Assembly (NCBI RefSeq): GCF_026914265.1
Contig: NC_069132.1
Location: 33,288,932 to 33,352,931, forward strand
Direction: 5' to 3'
DNA: 64,000 bases
Origin: Mya arenaria
Lineage: Eukaryota > Mollusca > Bivalvia > Myida > Myidae
Shown: positions 11,747-24,707 of the stretch, in pieces
Layout: each line of letters opens with the position of its first letter
How positions within the stretch are numbered: the stretch's first letter is position 1
Program-made: the position numbers and the translations under genes
The notes under the pieces: model-generated
What the model saw: the letters and a program-made list of their open reading frames with translations, nothing else
Databases searched by the model: none
Told to the model about the DNA's origin: nothing

Positions 11747-12088
11747 TTAAAAGCCTAGCTTAAGCCTTCTTTAAGTGAACTCCCCCCCAAAAAAAAAACA
11801 ACAACAACAAATACCCCAAACAAAAACAACAAAAAAACAACACGGGTATTTGTACACAACCTCGGTTAATTGATCTTAATTTTATTGCCTAATTGTCTTA
11901 TCAGATCTCCAATCTGAGTATCCTGCTGTGTAGTTTGGGATTTTTTATTATAAAAATGGACCCTAAATGGCCCTGAGCTAATAAAGGAATACTCAGTAAA
12001 CTGGCCCCTACTGTGACACCAGTGCAATAAGCAGGAGATGCACAGCAGGGGATTATCATGCCAAACATTCCTTAAACTAGGCCTTTGA
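11747..12088. mobile_element. MITE with TTAAARGCCTAG-type TIRs, copy 1
   Basis: The left end TTAAAAGCCTAGCTTAAG and the right end CTTAAACTAGGCCTTTGA are inverted repeats. A copy in reverse orientation lies at 25995-26301. The paralogous block at 29380-29440 lacks it: flanking GTGTTTTGTT...AAACC...TTT joins directly to CACATCATGTTACAAAC. This gives an empty site that defines the insertion. The left part holds an A/C-rich stretch (11786-11842) corresponding to the G run of copy 2. Confidence 0.85.
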
Positions 12089-13755
12089 CACATCATGTTA
12101 CAAACTTGCACATATTATAAGATTTAACAGAAAATATGTTGCGGTGCTCATGATGGTTTACCATAAATTCAGTGCACATGTACAGTGGTAAATAGTGTTT
12201 AAACGAAATTTGGAGCGGGTTTGAAAAAGGGGTTTGGAGCGAAAAGAAATCATCTACATTTACATGATGAAAAGATTTTGTAGAAGGCCTTTGAGATACA
12301 TTGAATATTAGGTGAAAAAAGCTGCAGCTTGACATGCAACGAATTAAACCTTTGTCTAAAATCAATATATGGAATGTTATAGATTGTTGTTCCATGCACT
12401 ACTCAACAAACTATAACTTAAACGATTAAAACATAATCAGACATATTTATTTTCATAAAACATGTGCATGCTTGTATATGGACATATGCAATAAGTTGAA
12501 TGCTTGTTATCAGAATAAAAAAAATGTTGAATTAGCTTTGGTAAACACAATTTGATATTCAGAAAATGTAGAAAGAAATTTAAAAAATGTCATGTTGCCT
12601 CCAGCAAGAGTCAACATTGAATGTTGAGCTGGCTGAGAGCAACAATGACATAGAAAGAAATAAAGAAAGTTTATTCAAAAGCAATATACAACACACTACA
12701 TATTTGAAATAGGCCAATATGACCCTTGATCAATTTAACATAATACAATAGCTTATAAATGCATGTATGGTGGAGCATATTTATTAATAGGTGTATATCA
12801 CAATGTCAACTGTATCTGTGTGATTCAATATACTTTTTTAAGTACATAAACTTTGAAATTTATCTCTGTTGTATACCTATTATAGGGATTACTTCCACTT
12901 GTAAATACATATTTTATTAAGAGCAAATGGCCCATGATCGAAGTTAAGAAAGAACTGTTCGTAAATAAAATCAATTAAAATATTAAACAAATGGACAAAT
13001 CATAAGACAACAACTGTATCTTAATTCAGTATACCAATCTGATAACAATATAATGTTTATGACCTTATAACATACTACGTTTAGCATAAGATCATATCTT
13101 ATTTCTGTGTTCACGAGATTAAGTATAATCGATCTATCAATGAAACATATTGTAAAAAATTGTATGGTAAAGGCTTTTATTTAAATTGGCATACAATAGT
13201 ATTTAGTATCTTAGAAGCTCGCAAGACACATTGCCTAAGTTAAATGTGCGCTGACGTTTGATTTGAACAGCAAAAATGTAACACATTTCAGAACATTGAA
13301 TAATATCAAAATTAAATTATTATATTTTTTATACAGTTTCAAAATATAGATCACCAAATTTACACATGGACCTGATGATGTCACTTTAACAAGGTGACAA
13401 AGGTGTTAGTTTAAATTGTACACTTTCAATAATTCAATTGATATGATTATTTCATAGTACTTGTTACCGTTATTGATGACTAACTAACATCTACTTACTT
13501 TTCTGAAACTATAGCAAAAATAATGCAAAGCAATTTCCTATACGTGTTTAATTGCTTTGGGCTATTTTAAAGTGTAATCTAGTGAAATCTAAAAAATATT
13601 AGAATGAATATAAGAAGACGTGGCAATAATAATGTCACCAGATATATTAAAGTGGGGTTGGTGGTTCCTTTCTCTAAGCAAACTTTAAATTAAAGGGACC
13701 AAGAACATGGCGGGGAAGGCACGAGTAAAGCTAAAAAAGCATCATTTATAAGCCT
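12089..13755. other. Intergenic, start of the duplicated block
   Basis: No gene is seen. Parts match 29410-30400: CACATCATGTTACAAAC at 12089, TGTGCGCTGACGTTTGAT at 13245, and CAATTCAATTGATATGATTAT at 13430. A segment near 12660-12740 (GAAAGTTTATTCAAAAG...AGGCCAATATGACCC) recurs near 36620-36690. Position 13414/13415 is the empty site for the MITE at 29911-30222. Confidence 0.55.
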
Positions 13756-13970
13756 TTTAGTGTGAGGAAACAAATAACGTGGTACGCTTTTAATACTTTT
13801 AGTGTGAGGAATCAAATAACGTGGTACGCTTTTAATGCTTTTAGTGTGAGGAATCAAATAACGTGGTATGCTTTTAATGCTTTTAGTGTGAGGAATCAAA
13901 TAACGTGGTATGCTTTTAATACTTTTAGTGTGAGGAATCAAATAACGTGGTACGCTTTTAATAATGATAA
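13756..13970 (+). repeat. 42-bp minisatellite, five copies
   Basis: The unit TTTTAGTGTGAGGAATCAAA plus TAACGTGGTACGCTTTTAAT and two more bases is repeated about five times with few changes (CGC/TGC, AATAC/AATGC). Because 42 is a multiple of three, the array is open on both strands and gives spurious repeat-protein ORFs. The paralogous block near 30370 lacks it. Confidence 0.9.
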
Positions 13971-15459
13971 TGCTTTTGCAGAAAATAAGTCCGATATGAG
14001 AGCGTACCACGTTAAACTTAAATGGAACATTAATGATACAGGAACAATATGAACATACAATCAAATCAAATCAAGTTTATTAAAGTAATTCACGGCCAAC
14101 CACCCATTATACAAATCGTACATCAATGCCATTCAATATTAACAATTATCATGTTATCAAATGATATTCAATGATCACAATTAGTTCAGGGTAAAATAAA
14201 AGTTTAAATTACTTTGTAAAAACCCATGAATACATTTGCATGCTTTATCAAATCGTTAAAAAAATTACATGTCGATCTTCCAATTTTATTATTGTCATAA
14301 AAGTACTCCGTATTCTATCACATTTCTTGCATTCATAGAAAACATAATGCTCCTCCTCAATTACATTTATATAATTACTAAATCAAAATGTACAAAATGT
14401 TTTTCCCATACAACTCCTAAATGTCTCTATATCAAGTCTGTGACTAGAACATCTAAATTTCACATAACGCTTGTAAATAGTACGGAATATCGCAATAATA
14501 TACTATTCAACAACGAGGAGAGATTTATAATTTTCATAATGTTGAAAACTAGGGCTCATTTATATATCCGCTCCAACCAGATTTTACACAAATTGAAATT
14601 CAGTATTTAAAAGTTTCAATTAATATTTTGATATCAATAACTTATTTACTTCTCTAACCTCTGAAGCTCACGCTCGTACATATATCATCCATCTCTTTTA
14701 GCATTAAATAACAATTCTAAGCACAACGATTATTACGCACAATTCATAATTGTCACAAATATTTTAAACATACTCATGCATAATCAAGAAAAAGAATTAA
14801 ACGACCACATTCAAAGAGTACATTAAAATGATCGATGTATTCACCAATAGTTTTAGTTTATACTTATTTCTTTTAGTTCGATTATGACAAAAGCTGTTAG
14901 CTTATCGAATCACACTCGTGTTCGTCTCCTCGATATTTACTAGTACTGCTGTCTAAGACTTGATCGGGGATCGAACACACATTATCTTGGGTGAGAGATA
15001 CCTGTAACACTCGAATCACTTAATTGCACCCTTAAAACACTTACAGTATTGAATCTGGAATATTTCTACGGTAGAAGAATACTTATCCACCCCCTAGTTC
15101 GGACCCATATAACAACACTGGTTTCATCATGTAGTTTAACCGTAATGCTTTTATGATATTTAATATATACATGTTTTGTAGCTTGCATAGCTACACATAG
15201 CTATACCTATTTAAAGCGTTGGCCAAAGACAAGTAGTACGTATACAGCAAGCCCAAACACTTATTAAAAAGTCATCTTTAATTGGCGTGTCACGGTATGT
15301 CCAGTTTTCAGACTTTAGTCATGGAGAACAACACCATACGAACTACTACTATTTAGCCTTTAGGTCTCATTTTTTATAAATCTTCATCACTGCCTCATCA
15401 AATTATTTGTACTACAGTTTCGGCTGGACTCACATAGTCATCAGCAAGCAAATGTCTAT
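13971..15459. other. Intergenic; SINE-related remnant near 14920-15045
   Basis: No gene is seen. At 14960-15045, on the minus strand, the sequence resembles the tRNA-derived head at 22620-22760, with the B-box-like TGTTCGATCCCCGATC, but the rest of that SINE is deleted here. The segment 14070-14160 (CAAGTTTATTAAAGTAATTC) recurs at 20665-20760, and 14350-14600 recurs at 30400-30660. Confidence 0.5.
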
Positions 15460-15842
15460 TTAAAGCTGCACTCTCACATATTGAACGTTTTGACAACTTT
15501 TTTTACATTTTGTCTTGAAACGAGCCATTTTATTGCAAAAATCCATGGAAACCATTTATACAAGAATGCTGACAAAACATTAGATCGCAGATTTTAATAT
15601 TTAAGTTCACAAATTGATGTTTTATGCATTATTTTTTTCTTAAACCGTTAGTAACAGACATTTGCTTGCTGATGACCGTTAATAACGGTTTAAGCCATAA
15701 AACATTATTTTTCGAACGGAAATATGAAAATCCGGGATCTAATATTCTGTCAGCAATCTTTTATCATTGGTTTGCAGATGTGCTCTTTCTAAGACAAAAA
15801 AAATGTAAAAAAAAAGGTAAATCTGTGAGAGTGCAGCTTTCA
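15460..15842. mobile_element. Foldback MITE, complete copy
   Basis: A 383-bp element has inverted ends: TTAAAGCTGCACTCTCACA at the left and the complement TGTGAGAGTGCAGCTTTCAA at the right. An internal inverted pair surrounds GATCGCAGATTTTAATATTT. The paralogous position 31611-31617 (GTCTAATTAAAGTCAGTAGGG) lacks it. Partial relatives occur at 9297-9582, 47745-47875 and 59742-59800. Confidence 0.9.
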
Positions 15843-17334
15843 AGCCAGTAGGGTATACAACTCAGGTTAAACCAAAAAATATTTCGTTTAAAACGTAACC
15901 CCAAATAAGCATAATTTTATATTTTAAACATTAAACAGGTACTTTAACCGAAAGCGGCGGTGATTGGGACACTAAATGTACTTTTTATTTTGTCGTTTTT
16001 ATCTGTTGATTCTTGGTGAGGCAATACAAGATAATATCTTTTGAAAAGTACTTGCTCCCTCATTACTAATAAGTAAAATCAATGACCAAAAGAACACCAT
16101 ACGTTCAGGTTTTACAGTATTTATTTCGACAGAAAACGTAATTCTAAACATCTATTTCAAAATGTATAAACTTATTTTCGGATAATTGCACACAGTTTAT
16201 ATTCATGATGTAAAAGTATACACAGATAAACACACGTACTGTTTACCCAAATACAGCTGGGTGTAAGAACATAAACACTATTTATGGAGCAGAAAGGTCA
16301 CTTAGTGTTATTTATTCAGATACAATGAGGTAATAACTCTATTTTTATAAATAGAACTGAGTTTAACGAAGTTGCAACTATTTTCAAGACAGTTAAGACA
16401 TCAACAAATGAAATGAAATGAATTAACCATTACAACCACTTTAAATTGAACATCATTAACATGACTCCTGGGGTGCTCGAATGCTTTACACTATATGCTC
16501 GGAATCATTAATGTATTTACAATTTACATGCACATGGGCATATTTAAAATGACCTTAAGTGCTTAAGTCAGAACGTTAGACCAGTACCAGGTTATGATGT
16601 TCGTTTGATTTAATCATAAACCCAGCTCTTAAGTTTTAGATTATATACATTACATCTGAGTATAAGTATATACACAAATGTAAATCAATAATTTTCAAAC
16701 AATTTGGGAAAAAAAGATGATTGAAGTAAAATACATGAAAAGGAAAATATGACAATATTAACTCAAGAGTAAACAATGAATACATGCATATCAATATTCA
16801 ATGCACACATACATAAGTCTTTTCATCGATGCATTAACAAAAATTTTGAATGGTGACGCGTTATAATTTAGGGCAAAGGTTACTGATTACATAGATGACA
16901 AAGATATTTTCCGAAATACATAATTAATAAAGTAATGGCTGTTTGATTTTTTTATATTTATTTCAAGAGAAATCGGACGTGAAATGGACTGTTTTTAAAT
17001 CTTTACAGTCTAAAAACGCTTGTTTGTAATATTTTGGTGAGCATACCCTTTACATAAGCCCTTTCCATTCATATCACCCTTTGAAATGATACCAAAATAA
17101 TAGGAGTACAAATAGGCATCTCAAATCCACATTAGTGTACATCAAATAATAGAGTAGAGGTCTGGCTTCGTTATTCATAATCTGTTTTATTACAGTGTTT
17201 AATTAGACTCGTACAAACCGTTTTAAAACAATTTTCCCTCAACAAAATCTCAATATCACAGACACGCCATGAACAACGAACATATGGATACTATAACTTT
17301 TGAAAGACAAGTCTTTGCTAAATTAATGCTCTGA
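15843..17334. other. 3' flank of gene B, conserved with gene C flank
   Basis: No separate gene is seen. The sequence is nearly identical, with only small indels, to 31619-33114 downstream of gene C. A minus-strand AATAAA (17191-17186) lies about 145 nt downstream of the gene B stop, and the equivalent in gene C is at 32971-32966. These are candidate polyadenylation signals. Confidence 0.6.
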
Positions 17335-19327
17335 TTAAGGCATACTTCGCAAAACATCAGAATATGTCGGCGGTGGTTGGCATACTTCTTCATAACTTGG
17401 CGGATCATTATTACTTTCAGTATGAGTGGAATTCTGTGATGTATTCATGTTATTGTTTGCATTTAACTGCTCTATGCTTTGTCTGGTCTGAGCATCAGAA
17501 GTGTGTGTTGGTGTTGACCTAGTCTCAGGTTGATAACCGTTGTGTGCGCCATTGATTCGTATAGCGTTTCCTCCTCCTGTAACAGTATAGATTGCGTTAT
17601 CTGATGTTTGGACGTAATTGTTATTGATATGTTGATTCATTCGTTGCATAGTCAAATGTGAAACCCTCTGCTGTTCTGTACATATATTCTGTGCTATTCT
17701 CTCTCGATGTTTTCTTCTTCTTTTATTGTTTATATAACACACAAATACAGTTAATAATGATGCAATAACGATCACAGCAAATGCTATTCCAAGTGCTTCG
17801 GCAGTATTTAAACGTTTATCTAAGTCTTTACCATAGTTCTCATTTTTAACACACTTAGGATTCCCACATTCGTCCTCCACACAATCAAACAAACGTCCAC
17901 AGTTTTTATTAGCACAGCCCCTATAGGGACCACAGTTTCTCTGACAACGATCACCGATGAACCTCCCCCAGCATTTACACATGGCTCTACATGCAGTGGC
18001 ATTGATATAACACTCGCCTCCATTTTGGCAAACTTGGGCAGTTGTTTTGCAAGGGTCTTTGTATGTATCACTTGTAATATAGACACTAAATTAGCAAAAA
18101 TCACCATGAAATCCACATGGACACTCACAAGCATATTTTCCATCTTTATTATTTACATAACAAGAACCTCCATTTTTACAAACTGGATGCTTTCCCATAC
18201 TCGGACACTGACTCCTAGATGGTTTTCGTGGTGGCATTTCCGTTGTATTTGGATACTGGCAAAATGTACCCACGAAACCATTTGGACATTTACAGCCATA
18301 GCTAATATAGTTAGGCCAACCGCCAATGAATTGTACGCACTCACCCCTTTTACAAAGTCGACTATCACAGCTGAAGTAATAAGGAGCGCGTTTGTCCATT
18401 TCCTCGCAGAACTGGCCAATAGTACCACATTTGCATGAGCACCCAAGGTATTGTCCTTGAATATATGCCCTGGCTTCATTTTCGCATTCCCAACTTTCTG
18501 AAAGGTATTTTCTATCTATTATTTCGCATCTTGCTCCTTTAGAACCGAAATGACAATCACAATCATTTGTCCTATTATCCACAGGTCCGGCAACTATGCA
18601 AACACCACTATGGCAATCAAGGTTAGAAGAACAAGGCATCCCTAATGTAATATAATTGTACTGACACATGTCCCCAATTCTTTTCTCAGAGCAGATGCAC
18701 GTGATGTTTTTCGTGTACTGGTCAAAGAAGCATTTCCCATCTCCATTACAGTTGACATTTATGTCACACTCTGTGTCAGCCTTGATATCACAGTTTTCAT
18801 TTAGAAAGAAACTCATTTCGTCTAGGCTGCAGAGTCCAGGTGGACATGCCGAAAAAACTGATCCTGAAAAAAATCCCACGTAAAATGTAATGTTTAATCA
18901 TTTAAACGTTTATTTTGAATTCACCATTTATGACTTTTTGTTATTTATCACTTTCAATGGTAAATATCAATGTATGACTATCTACTTGAAAAGATATTTG
19001 TTAAACAAAAATAAATTCAACTGAATTTTGAATTCACTATTTATGACTTTTTTTTGTCATATATCATTTTCAATGGTAAATATCAATGTATGACTATCTA
19101 GTAGAACAGATATTTGTTAAACAAAATAAATTCAACTAATAACGCAGGTACAGAGTTATTACCCTTGAAAAGGGATCGAGAGTGATTCATATCCGCTTCG
19201 ATCTCACCCGTATTTACAGTCGAGGTAAAATAAATGAATATAAATGTAAAACTTTCTATTATTTCCCTTAAATATGACAAATTGTCTTACCTGCTAAACA
19301 GGTTAAGAAAAGTAACACAAACTCCAT
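17335..19327 (-). pseudogene. Type 1 EGF/PPxY membrane protein with premature stop (gene B)
   Basis: Exon 1 (19327-19291) encodes MEFVLLFLTCLA with a phase 1 GTAAGA donor, and exon 2 (18863-17335) follows TTTTTTTCAG. Without the lesion it would be 521 residues, exactly the length of gene C with no indels. Codon 270 is TAA (18093-18091) where gene C has CAA, within HGDFC-Q-FSV at the end of the fifth EGF module. Translation would stop at 269 residues, removing the sixth module, the membrane helix and the PPSY/PPTY tail. Everything after the stop is still open and closely conserved. It may be a young pseudogene, a gene for a secreted short form, a null allele, or a base-call error. I favour a recent nonsense mutation. 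Confidence 0.8.
18913..19137 (-). repeat. Two-copy tandem repeat in intron 1 of gene B
   Basis: The segment starting TTTTGAATTCACCATTTATG repeats after about 113 bp (18913 and 19026). The same pair occurs in gene C intron 1 (34693 and 34801), so the duplication is older than the split of B and C. Confidence 0.8.
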
Positions 19328-22300
19328 TCCATAAAAATCGACCTTTTCCTCCTTCTAGTAATTAATGTAAACATTCAACATATTTCTTTTTTTAGTAAAT
19401 GTTGAAATTCTCGTTTCTTCTTTAGCGCTGGGTTTTGTATCGATAATTCGCTCCACTTACCTGACATGTTTACAAGTGATATAAAAAAGCTACACGTACT
19501 CTGTCACGAACTTTTCCACTGCCGTTTAAACAACACAATCTAAAAAGACAAACGTATATTGGAATGTTATATATTCCAAGTTCTAGCTTTACTAGGTTTC
19601 ACCCACCAGCAGTTATTTGCATGCATTTTTAAGCGTTTTTAGTAATTTTTTGCTACTGACTTAAATGAGAACATTCCTACAGAAGGTTATAAATGTAATT
19701 ATGTATCATAAAGAACACTCCTAACCTAACACTCCTATGTCACAAGTAAAAATGTTGATATATGGCACCAAAGACGCTCTGTGTGGGTGTTTTAGCTGTA
19801 AACTGCATTAAGATGTTGTTGTTCTTGTACCAGTAGAGTACGGAACGGTGTTGCAACGACTTTGCACTGTTATATGTCTTAATGATAAATGCCTTTATAC
19901 ATCGTGTTTCATGAATAGCAATCGCACAACAAGGATGTTTGAGGTCATTAAATAGTGTTCTTTAGTGTTATTTTTAATTATCGACGAAGGTCTCGGAAAC
20001 GCCCTAGAGAGTGGCAAGTATTTAAGTATTAAGGTTTAAAATCCTCGACCATTTTTTTTGTTTTGTATTGTTTATAATTAATTAGGTATAAATGGGGAAA
20101 CTACAGAGTTATGCGAAGCAGCAAAATTTTACACCATGGTCTTGTTATATGCACATTTTGGATCAAATCTAACTGTCTCAACAAAAACAGGTAGCATAAA
20201 TAGTGAAATCTCGTCATGAAACAAATTGTTATATTAAGACGGTCAGTGACAATGGTATGTGGTATGAATTTTTCGATTTCAATAATTCAGTTGCTATGAT
20301 TATCTTATACTGCGTGCTGACGTTATTGATGAAAAACAGTTTACTTACTATTCTGAAACTATAGCAACACGTATTCAAAGCATGCTCTTATATATGATAA
20401 ATTGCTTTGGGCTAAATGGTACAGACTGCGAACATAAATTATCGGGGTTGGGGGTTCCTTTCGTATAAGTTAACATGATGAGACACGAAAAAAAAAAAGA
20501 TTTATCTAAAAACAAAGCATAATTTATATACATTTTAGGGTGAGGGTACGCTCTCACCTCTGTAGAACGTTGTTAAAACTGCCATATCTATACGTACTGG
20601 TAAAAGTAATGAACCTCATTTTGAATTAATACTTAACAATGTACGACATATAAATCGAAACATATAATCAAATCAAGTTTATTCAAGTAATTCACGGCCA
20701 CCGGTCCATTATACAAAACATATATATATATATCAATGTCATACAATATTAACAATTATCATTGCCTTAAGATTTATTGATAGTAAAAAGTAAAGAGACC
20801 TTTCAACGTTTCAATTACTTTGCATAATACCATGAATAGATTGGCATGTTTGTTAAAAAAGTTGTAAGTCAATTTGCTAAAATACATTAAAAGACGAGTT
20901 TGCAATTTAAATATTATATCTGGAACTACTTCGTATTCAATCATATTTCTTGCATTCACAGTAATTATGATATTCATCCTCAGTTACATTTATATAATAA
21001 TACATGCACATTCTTTCCTTTGCGTTAATTGTACGGAATATCGCAGTAAGTTAGTATTCAACATTGAGGAGAGAGTCATGATGACACCTTGATGGCTCAT
21101 TAATATATGTGTGCCAATATGGTTTAAGACAATCTGAAATGCGGTATTTAATCATTTCAATGAATATTTTGCTTTCACTAACTTACTGGCTTACCCCACA
21201 TCAACCAATATCAAAATTGAAACAAGGTTTCCCTAGCCATTGAAAACCATGTTCATCCATATATCATCTAGACAAGCCCTTTTAGCATTAAATTACAATT
21301 TTACGCATAGCGATGATTAACCACTATATATAGTTTTTAACAATTTAAAAACGCATGTAAAATGAAGCAAAAGGGGAAACAACTAAATTCCCCAAGAGCA
21401 ACATCATGATGATGTATTTATTCACACATAGTTTTAGTTTAGAATAGTTTCTTAAGTGAGTATGACAAAAGCTGTAAGCCAATAGAATCAAAGCACTGAT
21501 AATGCTGAACGGCTTGGGCGATGATTCCTTCTCTGTGATATTCAAAAAAAGACCAAATGAATGGTAGCATGGCACTTGCTCACTCGCTCTTACGCCTGTC
21601 CGTCTACACACCCAGCTTGCCGACACTCCCTCCAGCTTACTCACTCATTCATCACACTTAACAAACTCACAACCAAACCCACCCATCATATTGATTCGGT
21701 GTATTCCACGAGCAGCGGAATAAAAAGTACATCATAGCAAAAGGTGGTATTCATATTCAACTTAACTTGTATACTTGTATGTTATTATATTATGTCTAAA
21801 AACTTTAATTTTTAAAGAATATGAGCAAAATTGTAGTACATAAAATTTCCTTCAATGCCGATCATAGCTTAAACAAAGATAGCAAAACAAATTATTTAAA
21901 AATCTACATATTTAGACCAGTTATCCGTAACAGTACTACATGAATATGGAAATAAGAATCATTAGAATGTTCATAAGCATATGACTTACATACGCAGTGG
22001 TGGATATTTTTTTTATTTTTTTTTTTCACACAAATTCATAGCAATACAGAGGCAATTGACCCAGCTTACCAAGAAGTTGGAGTATGAACGTTAATACATT
22101 TTTGCAAAATCTGAGGTATATATAAATGGATAACGATAAAGGATTTATTTTCTTCCATCTAACATACAATGCTACTTCAGACCATTTAGCTAATTTCACT
22201 GCTAGAGCAGTTAAGGCAGAAGGGAGAAAACCGTACTGAATAAATCATGTATTGTATATCTGAATTCCCTCCTCTGTAGTATTTTTTATCTATATAGTTA

Positions 22301-22609
22301 TTATGCAATTTATAGTTCCAATGACGTCAAAACCAGAACTGCAAGGAGTTTTCCACTTTGAAGGAGATTTGCCTTTTCATATCCGTGTTTTATACGTGTG
22401 TTTTACTGTTATTATACGCAAAATATTACATGCTCTTACATGACCTTATTTCGTAAATCAAACATTATTCTAGGTATGTTTTACAGACAGATTTTCATTG
22501 AAATCCGGTACTTTCGAGTATGATGTTCAACTCCACATGGACTTAGTTGATTTTGTGGTCTATTTCAAAAGTATTGAGGTAAAGTTCAAGTCTTATCACA
22601 CACTTGTTC
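19328..22609. other. 5' flank of gene B and intergenic DNA
   Basis: No gene is recognised. 19400-20100 matches the 5' flank of gene C (35150-35880), and 20280-20560 matches 36010-36230. Short ORFs here lack domains. No promoter motif could be called with confidence. Confidence 0.5.
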
Positions 22610-22760
22610 GTCTCCTTTTCGGTAGAAACCAGTACTGTTGTATATTTTAAGATGCAATGGGAGAGTACCCTTGATGGGGATCGAACTCACAATCTCTTGG
22701 GTGAAAGACACCTGTACCACTCTCATCCGTTGATTGCACCCTAAAAAGCACTAACAGTAT
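22610..22760 (-). mobile_element. tRNA-derived SINE head
   Basis: On the minus strand the text GTGCAATCAACGGATGAGAG, then TGGTACAGG and GTGAGTTCGATCCCCATC, has A-box- and B-box-like spacing (B box GTTCGATCC). It continues into a shared SINE body (CAGTACTGGTTTCTACCG). Remnants of the same family lie near 14960-15045 and 31000-31230. Confidence 0.65.
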
Positions 22761-23362
22761 TAGGTTGTTTTAAAAGAAGAAGAATTATCCACCCAATAAG
22801 TCGGATCCATATAACAACTGCAACCATAATCTGAATGCGTTTAGGAAAGCAAACATTTTAGCTGTTGGTAGCTTGCATGGCTAACTTATTTAAAGCTTTG
22901 GACCAGGACAACACGCAAGACTGTATACTTATAATAAAAGAAGAACTTTAATTGGCGTGTCACTGTATGTCAACTTTTCACGGAGAGGCACACAATTACG
23001 AAATAAAATTACTTCGGTCTCATTAGTATTAACCTTCATCCCTGTGTCTTCACATTATTTCTTAATTGCATTTATTTGTCGCTGAAGATGCACGTTTTCC
23101 GAATATTATTTTACCGCATAACACTATTTCAGGAGCATCATATTGTGAATAAAAAGTTAAAAACATAAAATAGGCGAATGGAAGACGTAGTGTTTAGTAC
23201 GATCCTCAAAGTCCAGTTTTGCATGAAAAAATGGCAATTATTGAAATTGAACTTCTGACATAAATTATTTGGCTATTACTTATTGCTAAATGTTGGACGC
23301 ACCATGTCTTTTGGCATCTGAGCGTCCAGTATCGTGATTACAAAACTGACATCGTGGTATCG

Positions 23363-24707
23363 TCATGCCTGTGATGTTGAATTCGGGATATGTGTTATCT
23401 TTACACCTTTTGCAAATAAAATGCTACAGACAGTGAACAACGTCAAGGCAAGAAATCCCAAGGAATATATAACGATATTTTTTGCAGTGTCGTTTTTTGT
23501 TTGTTCGATTGAAAGTCGAATATCAGCACATTTTGTACCCATGCAAGCACCATTTTTACAAGGCAATGCATCACAACCACTGCTACTTTCACACATTGTT
23601 TTACAAGTCTTTGCACATAATCCTTTTCTGCATTTGTTATTTTGACAATATGTATCGTTATGACATTCAAGTGATATTTCTTCACAGGGATCTTTATAAT
23701 CCTGTCTCTGGGGAAGGATGCTATACTGACAAAAGGGGCCATGAAACCCACATGGACAATTGCATGAGTATTTTTGCTCTGTACTGTTAAAAATCCATTT
23801 ACCTTCGTTTAGACAAATATTGTCAGAAGTTGTTCGAGAATATTGTTCAAATGCAGTTTTATTTGTGTGTTCAATGCTATGCAAATCTGAATTAAACTGG
23901 CAAAATTTCCCAACCATATTATGTTTACAAATGCATTTTGCCGTGTAATATTCGTCAACTTGACACCTCCCGCGACCGTTACAAATCATATTACGGCAGT
24001 TCTGATGCCATGCTGCTTCTCTAGCAATATGTTGACAAAAGGTTCCCGTGAAACCACATGGACACAAACACCCACTGTTTGGCCCTTGGACGAAAGCTTT
24101 ACCTCCGTTTTCACATACCCAATTATCAATGAAAACTCTGGTTTCTATCTCACATTTATGACCTCTAAATCCAATTGGACATCTGCATTTCCATACCCCA
24201 TCCCCTCCCGACGAACCACATTCTCCTACATTGCAATCTTCGTTATCTTTGCACTGCGGAATAAATTGGCTGTATGGAAATTGACAAGCGTTGCCATGTC
24301 GACTCTCCGAGCAGTTACAAAAGACATGGTCATTCACTTTGTCTTTGAAACACTGTCCGTCGTTATTGCAATGGTGTTGCACAGAGCAGGACGTGTCCGC
24401 TGGTATGTTGCAATTTTCTTTGTAAATAGCATCGTCATCATCATCTAAACTGCAAAATCCCGGCTTACACTCGGATTGAACATTCTCTGAAAGATAAACA
24501 ACAAAAACTGAATATTATATATCATATTGAACTAGAAAAAGTATCGGAACAAGAAAAGATTGCATTTACTACTTCGCGTAATACTTGCATTGATAAAATA
24601 TATAAATGCACAACTATTATAAGTATTATAGTCCAATATGGACGTTTAATAAAAGTAAACTTCATACTTGTTAATGCCAACCCACAAACAACAATCATCA
24701 AGCGCAT
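23363..24707 (-). CDS. Type 2 EGF-module membrane protein, tail frameshift (gene D)
   Basis: Exon 1 (24707-24668) encodes the signal peptide MRLMIVVCGLALT, phase 1, with a GTATGA donor. Exon 2 (24486-23363) follows ATCTTTCAG, and the protein has 387 residues. The ectodomain starts SECKPGFCSLDDDDD, then has EGF-like modules (CNNDGQCF...CNCSESRHGNAC; CENGGKAF...CLCPCGFTGTFC; CNGRGRCQ...CICKHNMVGKFC). One membrane helix is near the C-terminus (NIVIYSLGFLALTLFTVCSILF). Relative to gene E it lacks a short cysteine-rich piece. It also has a one-base deletion in the tail (GATAACAC against GACAAACAC), so it ends STSQA instead of the -MSVL of gene E, whose codons still follow out of frame. The ligand is unknown. 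It could be functional with an altered tail. Confidence 0.78.

Noticed and set aside
13690-14064. Minus-strand repeat protein with IPRYLIPHTKSIKS units
   Set aside because: It is an artefact of the 42-bp minisatellite and is absent from the paralogous block.
18025-18438. Threonine-rich plus-strand ORFs antisense to the EGF exons (also 33805-34218, 23921-24448, 38284-38640)
   Set aside because: They are shadows of the cysteine-rich minus-strand frames, repeated in every paralog because the coding strand is conserved.
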